A stretch of 64,000 nucleotides of DNA, from NCBI GenBank assembly GCA_900764755.1, contig CAAFPE010000001.1, positions 1-64,000 on the forward strand. Reading direction: 5' to 3'. Position 1 is the first letter of the stretch, and the number at the start of each line of letters is the position of its first letter. Source of the DNA: an uncultured Oscillospiraceae bacterium. GTDB taxonomy: Bacteria; Bacillota; Clostridia; Oscillospirales; Oscillospiraceae. The position numbers and the translations under genes were made by a program. Shown here piece by piece: positions 43,967 through 52,951 of the stretch. The notes beneath the pieces were generated by a model that worked only from the letters and a program-made list of their open reading frames with translations, did not search any database and was not told the origin of the DNA.

Positions 43967-44376
43967 TGTCTCGTCCTCTCCATGGTGATGCGGTAAATAC
44001 CCGCTTCTTCCTCGCAGTTCAGGATACTGTAAGTCCGCTGCTGCGAGGTGCCCTTATCCATGACCAGATGCTTCCCGATCTTCGGCTTCGGCCCGTAGTC
44101 CTTTACCCGGATGTACAGCACGGTGGATGCGGTGTATAGGCCCGTATCAAAGTTCTGTTTCGCTCCGGCTTCCCAGTGCGAGTTGTGTTCTTTCAGCCGT
44201 TGGTCATCCACAATGACCAGCGCCTCTTTCCCGTCAACCGTGTGCAGGTCTGCGTGTTCGTCCTGCTCAAAGAAAGTCAGGTCGATGTCTGCCGCTGCAC
44301 AGTCTTTGAAAGTCGGCGCTTTCCACTCCGTTTCCGGGTCGCTTCCAAAATCCTGTTCCAGTTCAAAAAGTGCCAT
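43963..44376 (-). CDS. Head-tail connector protein, putative
   Basis: 137 aa, mostly beta: TVDGKEALVIVDDQRLKEHN, then VLYIRVKDYGPKPKIGKHLV. Position just after the capsid gene fits a head completion or stopper protein. No firm family. Confidence 0.6.
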   Translation of the reverse strand: MALFELEQDFGSDPETEWKAPTFKDCAAADIDLTFFEQDEHADLHTVDGKEALVIVDDQRLKEHNSHWEAGAKQNFDTGLYTASTVLYIRVKDYGPKPKIGKHLVMDKGTSQQRTYSILNCEEEAGIYRITMERTRQ

Positions 44377-44434
44377 GCTGCACCTCCGCAGAAAAACTCC
44401 CCCGCCTGCACACAGCAGGCAGGGGATTGAATTG

Positions 44435-45487
44435 TCAGCACACAGTAGCTACCAGCCAGCTGTCCACCTTGTCGGGGATGGGCAGGGGGTGGGCCTGCAA
44501 TTCCACCATGCGGCGGTCAGGGTGATGCTCCACATAGCTGCGCAGCAGGCGGCTGGTCTGAGAGGTCACCCACAGGCCGCTCGCCTGCTCAATGTAGGTG
44601 CAGGCACCATAGGCCATCATATAGTTCGGGTGGGAACTAATCAGGATAACCGCATTGTCGGGAATGAGCGGCTTGGTGGCGGGCTCCTCCGGGTTTGTCC
44701 AGTCGTCGTAGTACACTTCGCCGTAGGCGTACAGGTCGAGACTGGGGTCAGTCAGGTGCCCCAGGTACTTCACGCCGTTGGGCAGGTCACGGGGGTTGAT
44801 CTCTCCCATGTTCATGCGGCGGTTGTCCATCATCTTCTGGACATTGGCATCGGCAAAGAATTTCTTCTTGGCCTCCTTGCCCAAAATCGCCATATCCACA
44901 TTGGCAAAGCCGCCGGTCAGCACCTTGTCAGTCCAGTCGCCCAGGTTGCCCAGGATGTCAGCCTTGGTGCCGCCCCACTTGTTTTCACCGCTCAGAGTGA
45001 TCTTGTTGGTGAAACCGAAGTCAATGACCTCATTCACGCCCTCGCCCACAATGGGGATGGTGCCTGTCACGATTGCCTGAACGGCCATCCACTCCTCCCT
45101 GCGGGTGGTGGCATCATTCAGGGTGGCGTACTCCTCCATCAGCTTCTGAGCCGCCCGCTGGGCAGGGGTCATGCCGCTGTACAAATCCTCTCCTGGCAGA
45201 CGGGTCATAAGCTGGTCAGCCGTTGTCACATCATAGGGGTTCACCAGAGGGGGCTTGTAGCTCTCGGTGGTGTAGCCGTTTGCCGTCAGCACCTTGCCGC
45301 CCAGGCGTGGATGCACAAACGCCGCCATGCGCCGGTCGCCCTTCACCAGATCAATGTCCACCCGCTCGGTAGAGAACGGCTTGACATTGGTAAAGAAAGT
45401 GTCTCGGAAATAGGTGCGGACAGGGGGTGCCTGCCGCACGACCTCCGCCAGATAGCGAGGGCTGTAAATATTCACTTCGTTAGCCAT
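44435..45487 (-). CDS. Major capsid protein (GpE family)
   Basis: 350-aa lambda gpE-like capsid protein. N-terminal SPRYLAEVVRQAPPVRTYFR and FFTNVKPFSTERVDIDLVKG are typical of Phage_cap_E. LPGEDLYSGMTPAQRAAQKL and the end LQAHPLPIPDKVDSWLVATV agree with the family. Preceded by the decoration protein gene, as in lambda D-E order. Confidence 0.94.
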   Translation of the reverse strand: MANEVNIYSPRYLAEVVRQAPPVRTYFRDTFFTNVKPFSTERVDIDLVKGDRRMAAFVHPRLGGKVLTANGYTTESYKPPLVNPYDVTTADQLMTRLPGEDLYSGMTPAQRAAQKLMEEYATLNDATTRREEWMAVQAIVTGTIPIVGEGVNEVIDFGFTNKITLSGENKWGGTKADILGNLGDWTDKVLTGGFANVDMAILGKEAKKKFFADANVQKMMDNRRMNMGEINPRDLPNGVKYLGHLTDPSLDLYAYGEVYYDDWTNPEEPATKPLIPDNAVILISSHPNYMMAYGACTYIEQASGLWVTSQTSRLLRSYVEHHPDRRMVELQAHPLPIPDKVDSWLVATVC

Positions 45488-45500
45488 AAAAGTTTCCTCC

Positions 45501-45857
45501 TTACTTCAAAAAGATGCCCAGTGCGCGGAAAGGAACCTCCAAATCCGCCGCAGAGCCATTGGCAGGCAGTACCAGTGCATCGGCAAAAAACTCGCCGCTC
45601 AGGTACACAACGCCCTGCTCTCCGCTCTTTACATCCTCCGCGAGAATGCCATACAGGCCGGTGGCCTCGGTCTTATAGTTCCCCGTGCTCCCGCTCACCG
45701 TCACAGCGGCCAGCTTGCCGGAGCTGTCCAGCACCACAGGAGCGCCGCGCTTCAACGCGGCTGCCGCTTCCTTTGCCGCAGTGACGATCTCCGCCGTCCC
45801 GGCGATCAGATAGTCAGGCTGGGTGGAAAAGGTCTTTTTCTCCAAATCCATACTCAT
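45501..45857 (-). CDS. Head decoration protein (lambda gpD-like)
   Basis: 118 aa. GTAEIVTAAKEAAAALKRGA, GLYGILAEDVKSGEQGVVYL and GEFFADALVLPANG match the HDPD family that stabilises the expanded capsid at three-fold positions. Lies directly upstream of the capsid gene. Confidence 0.9.
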   Translation of the reverse strand: MSMDLEKKTFSTQPDYLIAGTAEIVTAAKEAAAALKRGAPVVLDSSGKLAAVTVSGSTGNYKTEATGLYGILAEDVKSGEQGVVYLSGEFFADALVLPANGSAADLEVPFRALGIFLK

Positions 45858-45869
45858 GTTCGTTCCTCC

Positions 45870-46232
45870 TTACTTCTTGCCGCCCATGGACTTGATGGCG
45901 TCCATGAACTCGTCCTGCTCGCTGTTCCCCGGGGTCTCCTTCTTCACGCCGTCCAGATGCTCGGCATCGTTCTTTGCCCCATTCAGCCATGCGTTGCCCT
46001 GCTCCTTGGCTTTCTTCATAGCGGCCTTGGCATAGGTGCTTGCGCTGATGGGCTTGGTGTACTTGGCCTCAAAGGTCTGCTCCTCGCTGCCGGGCAGGGC
46101 CATTTCCTCGATGTCCTGGATGCGCTGGCGCTCGTCGCTTCTGGCCTGCTGCGCCGCCGCCTCCTCGATCTCGTTGACCAGTGCGGGATAGGCCCCGCGC
46201 AGATCGTCCACGGTCTTGATCTCGTTTGCCAT
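45870..46232 (-). CDS. Nested scaffold protein from an internal start
   Basis: An in-frame ATG (46232) within the protease gene has a perfect AAGGAGG (46241-46247) eight bases upstream. Translation from it would give the 120-residue C-terminal part alone (ANEIKTVDDLRGAYPALVNE onward), which is helical and charged. This is the lambda C/Nu3 layout, in which the protease tail is also made separately as scaffold. Confidence 0.75.
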   Translation of the reverse strand: MANEIKTVDDLRGAYPALVNEIEEAAAQQARSDERQRIQDIEEMALPGSEEQTFEAKYTKPISASTYAKAAMKKAKEQGNAWLNGAKNDAEHLDGVKKETPGNSEQDEFMDAIKSMGGKK

Positions 46233-46955
46233 GTTTTTTACCTCCTTATGGCAATTTTTATTTACAAAACAGTCGGCGGCGGTTTTTGCTGCCTTGCTGC
46301 TTTGCACAAAGTCAGGTGCCTTGTCGAAAGGCAAGTGCATATTGACGCTGTTCACGAACAGCATCCCGTCCCGGTTTTCCACGACGGTTTCCTCTGCATC
46401 GTCCACCAGCTCGTCGATGAAGCCGTTCTCCTTGGCCTGCTGGGCTGTCCACCATTTCGTTTCATCCATCCACCCGGCCACTTCATCCTTTTCTCTGCCG
46501 GTCTTTTTGGCGTACAGGCCCGTGATGCTCTCCCGGATGGCGTCCAGCGCCTCAATGTACTTTTTCAGCTCCTCGGCGTTGTAGTAGCCGTATGCGCCCA
46601 TGCGAACCGGATGCACCATGTAGGTGCTGTCGTTGGCCGCGATCACCTTTCCGCAGTGACAGGCCACAATGGTTGCCGCGCTGGCACACAGCCCGTCGAT
46701 CTTGGCCGTCACCTCCGCCGGGTGCTGCTCCAGCTGATTTCCGATTGCCTGGGCGGCAAACACATCTCCACCGCCGCTGTTGATGCGCACCACGATCTTG
46801 TCCAGCGCCCCCAGTCCTGCCAGCTCCTCCGCGAACTGTCTCGGCGTCACTTCATCGCCCCACCAGCTCGTTTGCGAGATGTCTCCGTAAAGCAACAGCT
46901 CCACGGTGTTTCCCACCTGGTTGCAGAACTTCCAGAATTTCTTGTTTTCCGGCAT
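45870..46955 (-). CDS. ClpP-like head maturation protease with scaffold tail
   Basis: 361 aa. The N-terminal ~200 residues are a ClpP-type serine protease: VRINSGGGDVFAAQAIGNQL, catalytic Ser in GLCASAATIVACHC and His in YMVHPVRMGAYG. A linker follows, then a helical C-terminal scaffold region. The start is ATG at 46955 with GGAGG upstream. It processes the prohead and lies between portal and decoration genes. Confidence 0.92.
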   Translation of the reverse strand: MPENKKFWKFCNQVGNTVELLLYGDISQTSWWGDEVTPRQFAEELAGLGALDKIVVRINSGGGDVFAAQAIGNQLEQHPAEVTAKIDGLCASAATIVACHCGKVIAANDSTYMVHPVRMGAYGYYNAEELKKYIEALDAIRESITGLYAKKTGREKDEVAGWMDETKWWTAQQAKENGFIDELVDDAEETVVENRDGMLFVNSVNMHLPFDKAPDFVQSSKAAKTAADCFVNKNCHKEVKNMANEIKTVDDLRGAYPALVNEIEEAAAQQARSDERQRIQDIEEMALPGSEEQTFEAKYTKPISASTYAKAAMKKAKEQGNAWLNGAKNDAEHLDGVKKETPGNSEQDEFMDAIKSMGGKK

Positions 46956-46968
46956 TGTCTCTATCCTC

Positions 46969-48570
46969 CTATTCGCCCTCCACCGGCTTAAACGGTTCAT
47001 CCGGGCTTCCGATTATATCCACCTCGCGCTTTCGCTTGGCTTCCATCACTCGCTGCTTGATGTTGCGGTTATAGTCCCCGCCGGTCATTTGTGCGGTCTC
47101 CTCCTGGGCGGTGCTGAAACAAGCCTCCACCCTCTTGATGGCCGCCGTTACTTCCTGCACCGGGTTCAGGTTCGTTCTGGCCGGGCCGTTCCACGAACAG
47201 GCCGTGTACGCCTTTCGTATAGCCGGGTCACTGAAATATCCCGGAGCCGATATGCGTCCTCGGGCCACGGCCTCTGTGAACCATTCTTCATACACCGGCT
47301 GGCAGAAGTCGTCCGCAAACCAGTCCCTCTGCATACCGCAGGTGCGCCAGAACTCATTGAGTGCGCCTCTGGCCGCCGAGTAGCTTGTGGAGAACTGTTT
47401 CAGCATGACTTCCGGCGGTATCTCCAGCGCCGCCCCGATCATCCGAATGGTCGCACTGGTAAATGCGTCATACCCTGTGTTTGGGTGTTTCGGGTCTGCG
47501 AACTGGACATCCTCGCCTGGGTTCAGGTCGATAATGGCCCCAGGCCCCAGCTCAATGCTGTTCTCGTCGCCCCGGTCGATCAGCTCCTCCGCCGGTATCA
47601 TTTCTCCGAACGGTCTGCCCTCGGTCGGGTTCTGGCTCTTTACGAACACCGTAAACATGGCCGAGATCACCGCCGCTGTGATTTCAGCGTCCGTATATCT
47701 CCCGAGCTGTTTCAGGCTCTCCAGAACCGGGGCCAAGATCGGGACGCCGCGCCTCTGGCCCGCTCGTTCCCGGTTCATCACATGGAGGACATTTCTTCGG
47801 CCCGTTTTCGCTCCATACGCCTCCACCCGCTTCCAGGTAATGCCGTCCGCATCTGTGGTGCTGTGGCTGCCCAGCGGGTGATGGTTGCATACCCAATAGG
47901 CGACCACCATCCCGTCTGCGTCTGTTTCGACCCCCTGCACAATGCTGTGTACCTTGTACCCCTGCACCGTGCATGGCATCAGCCGGTCGAACCCGTCCGG
48001 GCTGCACACCCTGTCCGCCTCCACCAGCTGCACCCGCAGGTCGTATGGCTGGCCCACCTGCCTTTTCATCGGCAGCAGGGCGATTTCGTCCCCGTTCATC
48101 AGGTATCCCAGGAATGCGAGCTGCTGGAGCTGGTAGAAGTTATCTATCCTCTCTGCGTCGCACACCGGAGTATCCGCCCACAGCGAAAATTCCCGCACGA
48201 TCTGCGCTTGCAGCCGCTCCATTTCTCCCTCAGTCAGCCCCAAATACTCCCCGTCGATCTGCGGCGCAGGCATTAGTCCGCCTGCGATCACATTGGTTCG
48301 CATGGTTTTCAGTGCCGCCGCCGCAGTCGGGATACCCATATAGGCATCACGGCTCCGCTGGCGTAGCACATTGATATTGTCCTCGATGTCCTCTTTCGGG
48401 CTGCCGCCGTAGAACTCCCAGCCCCTCATGCTCTTTTTGGTCAGGTTCGCACCGTAGTTTCCGTATCCGCTGTTGATTACCGACAGGGCGGCTCTGGCCG
48501 CCGCCCGCTTTGCCGCATGGACAGGGGCAACGGCAATCACCGCCCGGTCAAAGATGTTCGGTTTCGCCAT
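46969..48570 (-). CDS. Portal protein (lambda gpB family)
   Basis: 533-aa dodecameric portal through which DNA is packaged. NSGYGNYGANLTKKSMRGWE at the N-terminus, RNVLHVMNRERAGQRRGVPI in the middle and LEIPPEVMLKQFSTSYSAAR near residue 400 are typical of the lambda portal family. Gene order terminase-gpW-portal-protease is that of lambda. Confidence 0.94.
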   Translation of the reverse strand: MAKPNIFDRAVIAVAPVHAAKRAAARAALSVINSGYGNYGANLTKKSMRGWEFYGGSPKEDIEDNINVLRQRSRDAYMGIPTAAAALKTMRTNVIAGGLMPAPQIDGEYLGLTEGEMERLQAQIVREFSLWADTPVCDAERIDNFYQLQQLAFLGYLMNGDEIALLPMKRQVGQPYDLRVQLVEADRVCSPDGFDRLMPCTVQGYKVHSIVQGVETDADGMVVAYWVCNHHPLGSHSTTDADGITWKRVEAYGAKTGRRNVLHVMNRERAGQRRGVPILAPVLESLKQLGRYTDAEITAAVISAMFTVFVKSQNPTEGRPFGEMIPAEELIDRGDENSIELGPGAIIDLNPGEDVQFADPKHPNTGYDAFTSATIRMIGAALEIPPEVMLKQFSTSYSAARGALNEFWRTCGMQRDWFADDFCQPVYEEWFTEAVARGRISAPGYFSDPAIRKAYTACSWNGPARTNLNPVQEVTAAIKRVEACFSTAQEETAQMTGGDYNRNIKQRVMEAKRKREVDIIGSPDEPFKPVEGE

Positions 48571-48581
48571 GCCTGTCCTCC

Positions 48582-48818
48582 TTATAGGTCACGGGCCACG
48601 GCCCGATAACTCCGGTTCCGGCCCCCGTGCTTCTCCTCTGCGGACGCCTCGGCCAGTTTCCCGGCCCAGTATTCCATTTCCTCCCGAACCTGCTTCAAAT
48701 CTGCTCGTGTCAGCATTCTGCTCCCGATCTGATAGCTCTGCCCGGTTGCGATTGCCTCCTCTGCTTTCATCCATGTGTTCAGCTTTTTTTGGCAAAGCTC
48801 TTTTGAAAAAACAGCCAT
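48582..48818 (-). CDS. gpW/DUF6148-like head-tail joining protein
   Basis: 78 aa, helix-rich: LNTWMKAEEAIATGQSYQIG and LTRADLKQVREEMEYWAGKL. The size, fold pattern and place between terminase and portal match lambda gpW. It would help join head and tail. Confidence 0.8.
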   Translation of the reverse strand: MAVFSKELCQKKLNTWMKAEEAIATGQSYQIGSRMLTRADLKQVREEMEYWAGKLAEASAEEKHGGRNRSYRAVARDL

Positions 48819-50654
48819 TTAGATACCTCCTCGCATCCGGCGGCCCACCTGCCGTTTCCTCGGCTGCGGCGCTCCGTCCGTCATTTGCAGCACCGGGTTT
48901 GCGATTTCCAGCGCCGCCGTGGCGTAATTGCGCAGGTCAAGCGGTTCGTTCCGCTTGTGCTTACTGTCTTTCAGCTCCCACACAACCACGCTCCGCCCCT
49001 TTCGGAACCGTACCACCATCTTCTCCGCAGTAAGGCCCCGAAAGTATTCCTCGTCATATCCCGCCGCCTCATTCTCCGGGAAGTGGCAGTAGTTCGGCCC
49101 CTTGGTCTCATGCCGTAGCCGCTGATATAGCAGCGCCTTTCCTGCGTCCACACCGATGATGAACAGCGGCGTTTTTACGCGGTTGTTCGTAGTTGGGTTT
49201 CGGATGTATGGCACATCGCTGCCGCCCTTTCCTTTGATGGCCCACACTTTTCTTTCCCACCGGTCTCTGGTGAAGCGATAAACCTGATCGGTATGGTGGC
49301 CGCCGCTGTCAACGCAGGCGCTTATGATATGCAGCGTCGTTCCGTCCTTTTTCTTGAAGCCGGAAAGCAGAAAAGCGTCCAGGTCTTGCCATACCTGTTC
49401 TTTGAGCATATCGCCGTAAATCTTCTGATACCGTATGCCCCAGCTCTCCTTTCCGACACCCCAGCCGACCACCTCCACCTCAAACCGGTCGTCCTGGACA
49501 TCCACGCCCGCTGTCAGCACCAGCACCCCGTCCGGCACATCCGCATCGTAAACCTCTCTGCGGTTCAGCAGCACAGTGTCCTCCACCTGCTCGCCCCGCT
49601 CCTCCCAGGTCTCGCCCAGCTCCGTGTTCACCCAAACTTTCATGCCCTCCGGGTTTCCCTGGTCAAGCTGTTCTTTTGCCACAAGGAACTTTTGGACGAT
49701 CTCTTTCCAGGAGCAGAAGGTGGATGCCAGCGTATTCAGGTGGAAACCTCTGGCCTCTGCCGCCGGATTTTCTGCCACGAACCGCCCCCGCTTGCTCGCC
49801 TGCTTCCACTGATATTCCCCGGATACCACCCCGCACCGCTCGCACTTGTACAGCACCTCTCCCTGCGGGTTCTCCCGGTCAAAGATCACATTGGCCCACA
49901 CGAACGGCTGGTAATGCCCGCAGTCCGGGCACGGCACATTCCATTCCTCTTTCGTGCTTTGCTCGAACTCTGTTTCGATGCGGCTCTGCCCTTTGATAAC
50001 CGGCGTGCTGACGATCACGGTTTTCTTGTCCCAAAAGGTCGTCTGCCGCTTCTGTGCCAGGCTCAAAGGGTCGCCCTCTGTTCCGGCGCTGGCCGGATAG
50101 CGGTCAACCTCGTCCGCCAGCAGAACCTTGATTGGGCGGCTGGCAAGGCCCGTGGCGCTGTTCGCGCCTACGATGGTGATGTGCCCGCCGGGGAAATTTT
50201 TCTTCATGATTGTGTTGCCGCTGTACCGACTCTTGACATCCACCTTGTCCCGCAGCTCCGGCGTGTCCCGTATCATTGGGGCCAGCCGGTCTTTGGAAAA
50301 AGTCTGTCCCATGTCAAGCGTCGGCTGCATCACCAGGATAGGGGCCGGGGCGTAATCCATGTAGTACCCCAGCGGGTTCAGGATAAACGCATCGGTCTTT
50401 CCGATCTGCGCGGCACTCATAATGACTACCTTTCGGATGTGCGGGTCTCCGATGGCGTCCATGATCTCCCGCTGATATGGGGCCTTGTCCGTGTGCCAGC
50501 GGCCCGGCTCTGCGCTGCTCTCCGCCGACAGCACTCGGTATTTGTCCGCCCACTCTGAAAGGGTCAGCTCCGGGGGTGGTTTCAGCACCGCCGCGCACCG
50601 GGCCAGCATATCCATGGTGGGCTTTGGCAGATCAATGATCTTTCTCTTTTTCAT
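48819..50654 (-). CDS. Terminase large subunit (GpA family)
   Basis: DNA packaging motor and nuclease. 611 aa from the ATG at 50654. Walker A-like SAAQIGKT (~70), Walker B VLLADEVDRY (~165), the zinc-knuckle CPDCGHYQPF / CERCG pair (~235-265) and the nuclease-domain TAGVDVQDDRFEVEVVGWG (~385). GpA-type terminases produce cohesive ends, so cos packaging is predicted. Preceded by two candidate small subunits. Confidence 0.95.
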   Translation of the reverse strand: MKKRKIIDLPKPTMDMLARCAAVLKPPPELTLSEWADKYRVLSAESSAEPGRWHTDKAPYQREIMDAIGDPHIRKVVIMSAAQIGKTDAFILNPLGYYMDYAPAPILVMQPTLDMGQTFSKDRLAPMIRDTPELRDKVDVKSRYSGNTIMKKNFPGGHITIVGANSATGLASRPIKVLLADEVDRYPASAGTEGDPLSLAQKRQTTFWDKKTVIVSTPVIKGQSRIETEFEQSTKEEWNVPCPDCGHYQPFVWANVIFDRENPQGEVLYKCERCGVVSGEYQWKQASKRGRFVAENPAAEARGFHLNTLASTFCSWKEIVQKFLVAKEQLDQGNPEGMKVWVNTELGETWEERGEQVEDTVLLNRREVYDADVPDGVLVLTAGVDVQDDRFEVEVVGWGVGKESWGIRYQKIYGDMLKEQVWQDLDAFLLSGFKKKDGTTLHIISACVDSGGHHTDQVYRFTRDRWERKVWAIKGKGGSDVPYIRNPTTNNRVKTPLFIIGVDAGKALLYQRLRHETKGPNYCHFPENEAAGYDEEYFRGLTAEKMVVRFRKGRSVVVWELKDSKHKRNEPLDLRNYATAALEIANPVLQMTDGAPQPRKRQVGRRMRGGI

Positions 50655-50793
50655 GTTCTTCTTTCCGTTCCAGCCACAGCCGTTCATATTCCTTTCTCAC
50701 ACAGCGCTGGAATGGGCATAGGACTTTGTTTCCCTCGGCGTATGCAGGCCACACGCATCCCTCGCATGGATTTTTATTCCGCTTCTTCTCCAT
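50632..50793 (-). CDS. Small zinc-ribbon-like phage protein
   Basis: 53 aa with CEGCVWPAYAEGNKVLCPF and another Cys (QRCVRKEY), then a charged helix (ERLWLERKEEHEKEKDH). Overlaps both the Nu1-like gene and the terminase start, so it is translated in coupling with them. Function unknown; possibly a DNA-binding accessory. Confidence 0.65.
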   Translation of the reverse strand: MEKKRNKNPCEGCVWPAYAEGNKVLCPFQRCVRKEYERLWLERKEEHEKEKDH

Positions 50794-51259
50794 CGCTTTC
50801 ACCGTCCTGTACCGCAAAGGCCACCCGGTAGTCGCTCATTTCCTCCAGAATTTCGTCGATGGCCTGTTTCAGCTCGTCAAATATGCCAGTCTGGTTTCCC
50901 CCCATGGTCGCCAGGGTGGGGGAGAGTTTTGCCGGGAGTGCCAGAAAGCGGCTTCTGATATTCAGGAACATGGACTTGATGCCCCGCTCAATGTCCTCTG
51001 TCCGGTGGACTTCTCCCTTGCGCAGTTCATTTTCCAGTTCCGCCGCTTCCCGCTTTGCCCTCGTCAGCTTCATTCGCTCGTTGGTCAGCGTCTCTTTCCC
51101 TGCTCCGCCGATGTAGGTGATATACCGCGCCACTGTCGGCTGGAGTTCATAAAGGCCCGGCCTCGCCTCCACGATCACGCCCTCGTCCCTGAGCTGCCGC
51201 ACCCGCCGCTCGGTCAGGCATAACCACTGGGCCACCACTTTGCTTGTGTAGAGCGTCAT
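50774..51259 (-). CDS. Terminase small subunit, lambda Nu1-like
   Basis: 161 aa. The N-terminal winged HTH (KVVAQWLCLTERRVRQLRDE) resembles Nu1, which binds cos DNA. A long helix follows (RMKLTRAKREAAELENELRK) and an acidic C-terminus. Its place two genes before the GpA-type large subunit supports the role. Confidence 0.85.
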   Translation of the reverse strand: MTLYTSKVVAQWLCLTERRVRQLRDEGVIVEARPGLYELQPTVARYITYIGGAGKETLTNERMKLTRAKREAAELENELRKGEVHRTEDIERGIKSMFLNIRSRFLALPAKLSPTLATMGGNQTGIFDELKQAIDEILEEMSDYRVAFAVQDGESDGEEAE

Positions 51260-52029
51260 GCTTCCTCCTCTCCGCCGTCGGCAAAGCTCTCTCCGCCCAT
51301 TTCCGGGTCTGGTACATCCACCGCGCCGGTGGCCCGCATCCGCAGCAGTGCCAAGCGTTCCCGCTCCAGCTCCATGCGCCGTTCGCTCTCCTCCAGTGCC
51401 CGCAGGCTGTCTGCGATCTTCGCAATACGGCCCTGCACCTTGTAAAGCGCCTCCTGCAATTTCAGCGCCCGGCTAAATGCACTGTCCTTGCTGTACATTC
51501 CCATACTCTGCACAGCCCCGTCCTTTTTGTCCTTTCCCCGCCCGCCAGGCACTCTCATGTCCATCAGGCTGGAGATATATAGGCTATCTTCCGGGGCGCT
51601 TTCATACTCGGTGATCTTCGCCAGTATCTTGTGTTCCCGGAATTTCAGGATTTTCATTTCATGCTCCAGGGCCTCTTTGCTTTTCAACGGCGTTTGCTCC
51701 ACAAGCTCCCGCTCGCAGTCCGTCAGCATATCAAAAAAGACGGCGCTGTACGCTCCGTCCTTCTCCGCATTCTTATTCCCGACCGGTGCGCCCGGATGGC
51801 TCCCCGCAGCGTTCTGTTTCCCGGCGCTATTCCGGTTCCCCGGCTGGCCGCCCCGCTTTCTTTTGGGCAGCGCCTCGTCCCACTTGTCCGCCGCTTTCCA
51901 GTTACGCAGCGTTTGATAGCCCACGCCTTGCTCTTTTGCCAGCTCCCGCAGGCTTACTTCCTCGCCCCTCGCTTTTCGGGCGATGTATTCAGCCTTGGCG
52001 GTGTCGCGCTTTTCGCTCCGCTTCGGCAT
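51256..52029 (-). CDS. Second terminase-small-subunit-like HTH protein
   Basis: 257 aa. N-terminal HTH (REVLAK-type: SLRELAKEQGVGYQTLRNWK), then a Gly/Asn-rich basic linker (RKRGGQPGNRNSAGKQNAAG) typical of XtmA/YqaS-type small terminases. The rest is a long coiled coil with an acidic tail. The linker resembles the PBSX branch, not lambda. Two small-subunit-like genes side by side is unusual. Confidence 0.7.
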   Translation of the reverse strand: MPKRSEKRDTAKAEYIARKARGEEVSLRELAKEQGVGYQTLRNWKAADKWDEALPKRKRGGQPGNRNSAGKQNAAGSHPGAPVGNKNAEKDGAYSAVFFDMLTDCERELVEQTPLKSKEALEHEMKILKFREHKILAKITEYESAPEDSLYISSLMDMRVPGGRGKDKKDGAVQSMGMYSKDSAFSRALKLQEALYKVQGRIAKIADSLRALEESERRMELERERLALLRMRATGAVDVPDPEMGGESFADGGEEEA

Positions 52030-52198
52030 TTCACACCTCCAAATGATCGTGCGCCCCGGCGCAGCCTACAAAAATACCCCGCGTAGGTACGCAGGGCTTC
52101 GGCTTGCGCAGGGCGCATTCAACGGCAAAGCCCGCAGCGTTTCCGCCACGGGCTTTATTGCACACTATGATATTAACACAGAAAACCTGCGAAAGTTG

Positions 52199-52828
52199 CT
52201 AACTCCCTAAAATATTTTCCGCACGACCACTTCTATTTTTGAGCTTCATGTTATGCCGTGCATTTTCCTCTGCTATGGTTTCTGCCTTGATGATGCTCCA
52301 CACGCATCTCCCCACCCGAAATAGGATAAGCCCATAAATGGCATAGCGCACAATTACCCAATTATAGAAAATCCACCCCAGGAACCCAAGCCCCAGTGCG
52401 CTCATTATTCCTCCAACGATAGCATCCATTCTCACGGCACCGGATGTCTCTGGTCTGCAAGGTTCTTGAGCCTGCGTTTTCTCTTTTCGCGTATTTCCCC
52501 CAATCGGTGCCATTTTGGCATCTAGGGCCGCGTCCAGTTCTTCTTCGGCTTGCAGCAGTTCCAGTGCATCTTCCAGCTCCCGCACATCATTCAGCAGTCT
52601 CCTTTGTTCTGCCGTCCCGTTGTTGACGCGCCGCTTTTTCTGCCCGCCCACCTTCTTTCTGTATGATAGCCCAGTACCATACGCCGATGCCCGAATGTGC
52701 GCGCCTGTTGATGGGCTTATCGTAAATCCAGCGTGTTTCCCTCCAAAGCTCATGCTGGCGCTTTTCTTGTTAAAATTAAATTTAACCCCCGGTGCAATCT
52801 TAATCGTCTTATGGAAGCGGAACGGCAT
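52199..52828 (-). CDS. DUF4236 domain membrane protein
   Basis: 209 aa. The N-terminal ~60 residues are DUF4236 (FRFHKTIKIAPGVKFNFNKK, then FGGKHAGFTISPSTGAHI, ending GTGLSYRKK). A charged helical linker and two hydrophobic segments (~145-185) follow. DUF4236 proteins occur in bacteria and prophages; role unknown. ATG at 52828 starts the domain exactly. It faces the XRE repressor gene across a 15-bp inverted repeat, so it is probably repressed in the lysogen. The 169 bp downstream holds nothing I can identify. Confidence 0.85.
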   Translation of the reverse strand: MPFRFHKTIKIAPGVKFNFNKKSASMSFGGKHAGFTISPSTGAHIRASAYGTGLSYRKKVGGQKKRRVNNGTAEQRRLLNDVRELEDALELLQAEEELDAALDAKMAPIGGNTRKEKTQAQEPCRPETSGAVRMDAIVGGIMSALGLGFLGWIFYNWVIVRYAIYGLILFRVGRCVWSIIKAETIAEENARHNMKLKNRSGRAENILGS

Positions 52829-52859
52829 ACACCCACGCCCTTTCATAAAATAAATTCAA

Positions 52860-52930
52860 TGTTTAATCATCTTTTTTATAAGCATATCGCAACAAGGTGG
52901 TATCGTCAATATGCGAAAGATGATTAAACA
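52860..52930. promoter_or_regulatory. Divergent operator region: perfect 15-bp inverted repeat
   Basis: TGTTTAATCATCTTT (52860-52874) and its exact complement (52916-52930) flank 41 bp; a second inner pair GCATAT (52883-52888) / ATATGC (52909-52914) is nested in them. It sits between the divergent DUF4236 and XRE genes, the place for a lysogeny switch. Confidence 0.8.
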
Positions 52931-52951
52931 CATCAGAAAGGTGGTGGCAGT

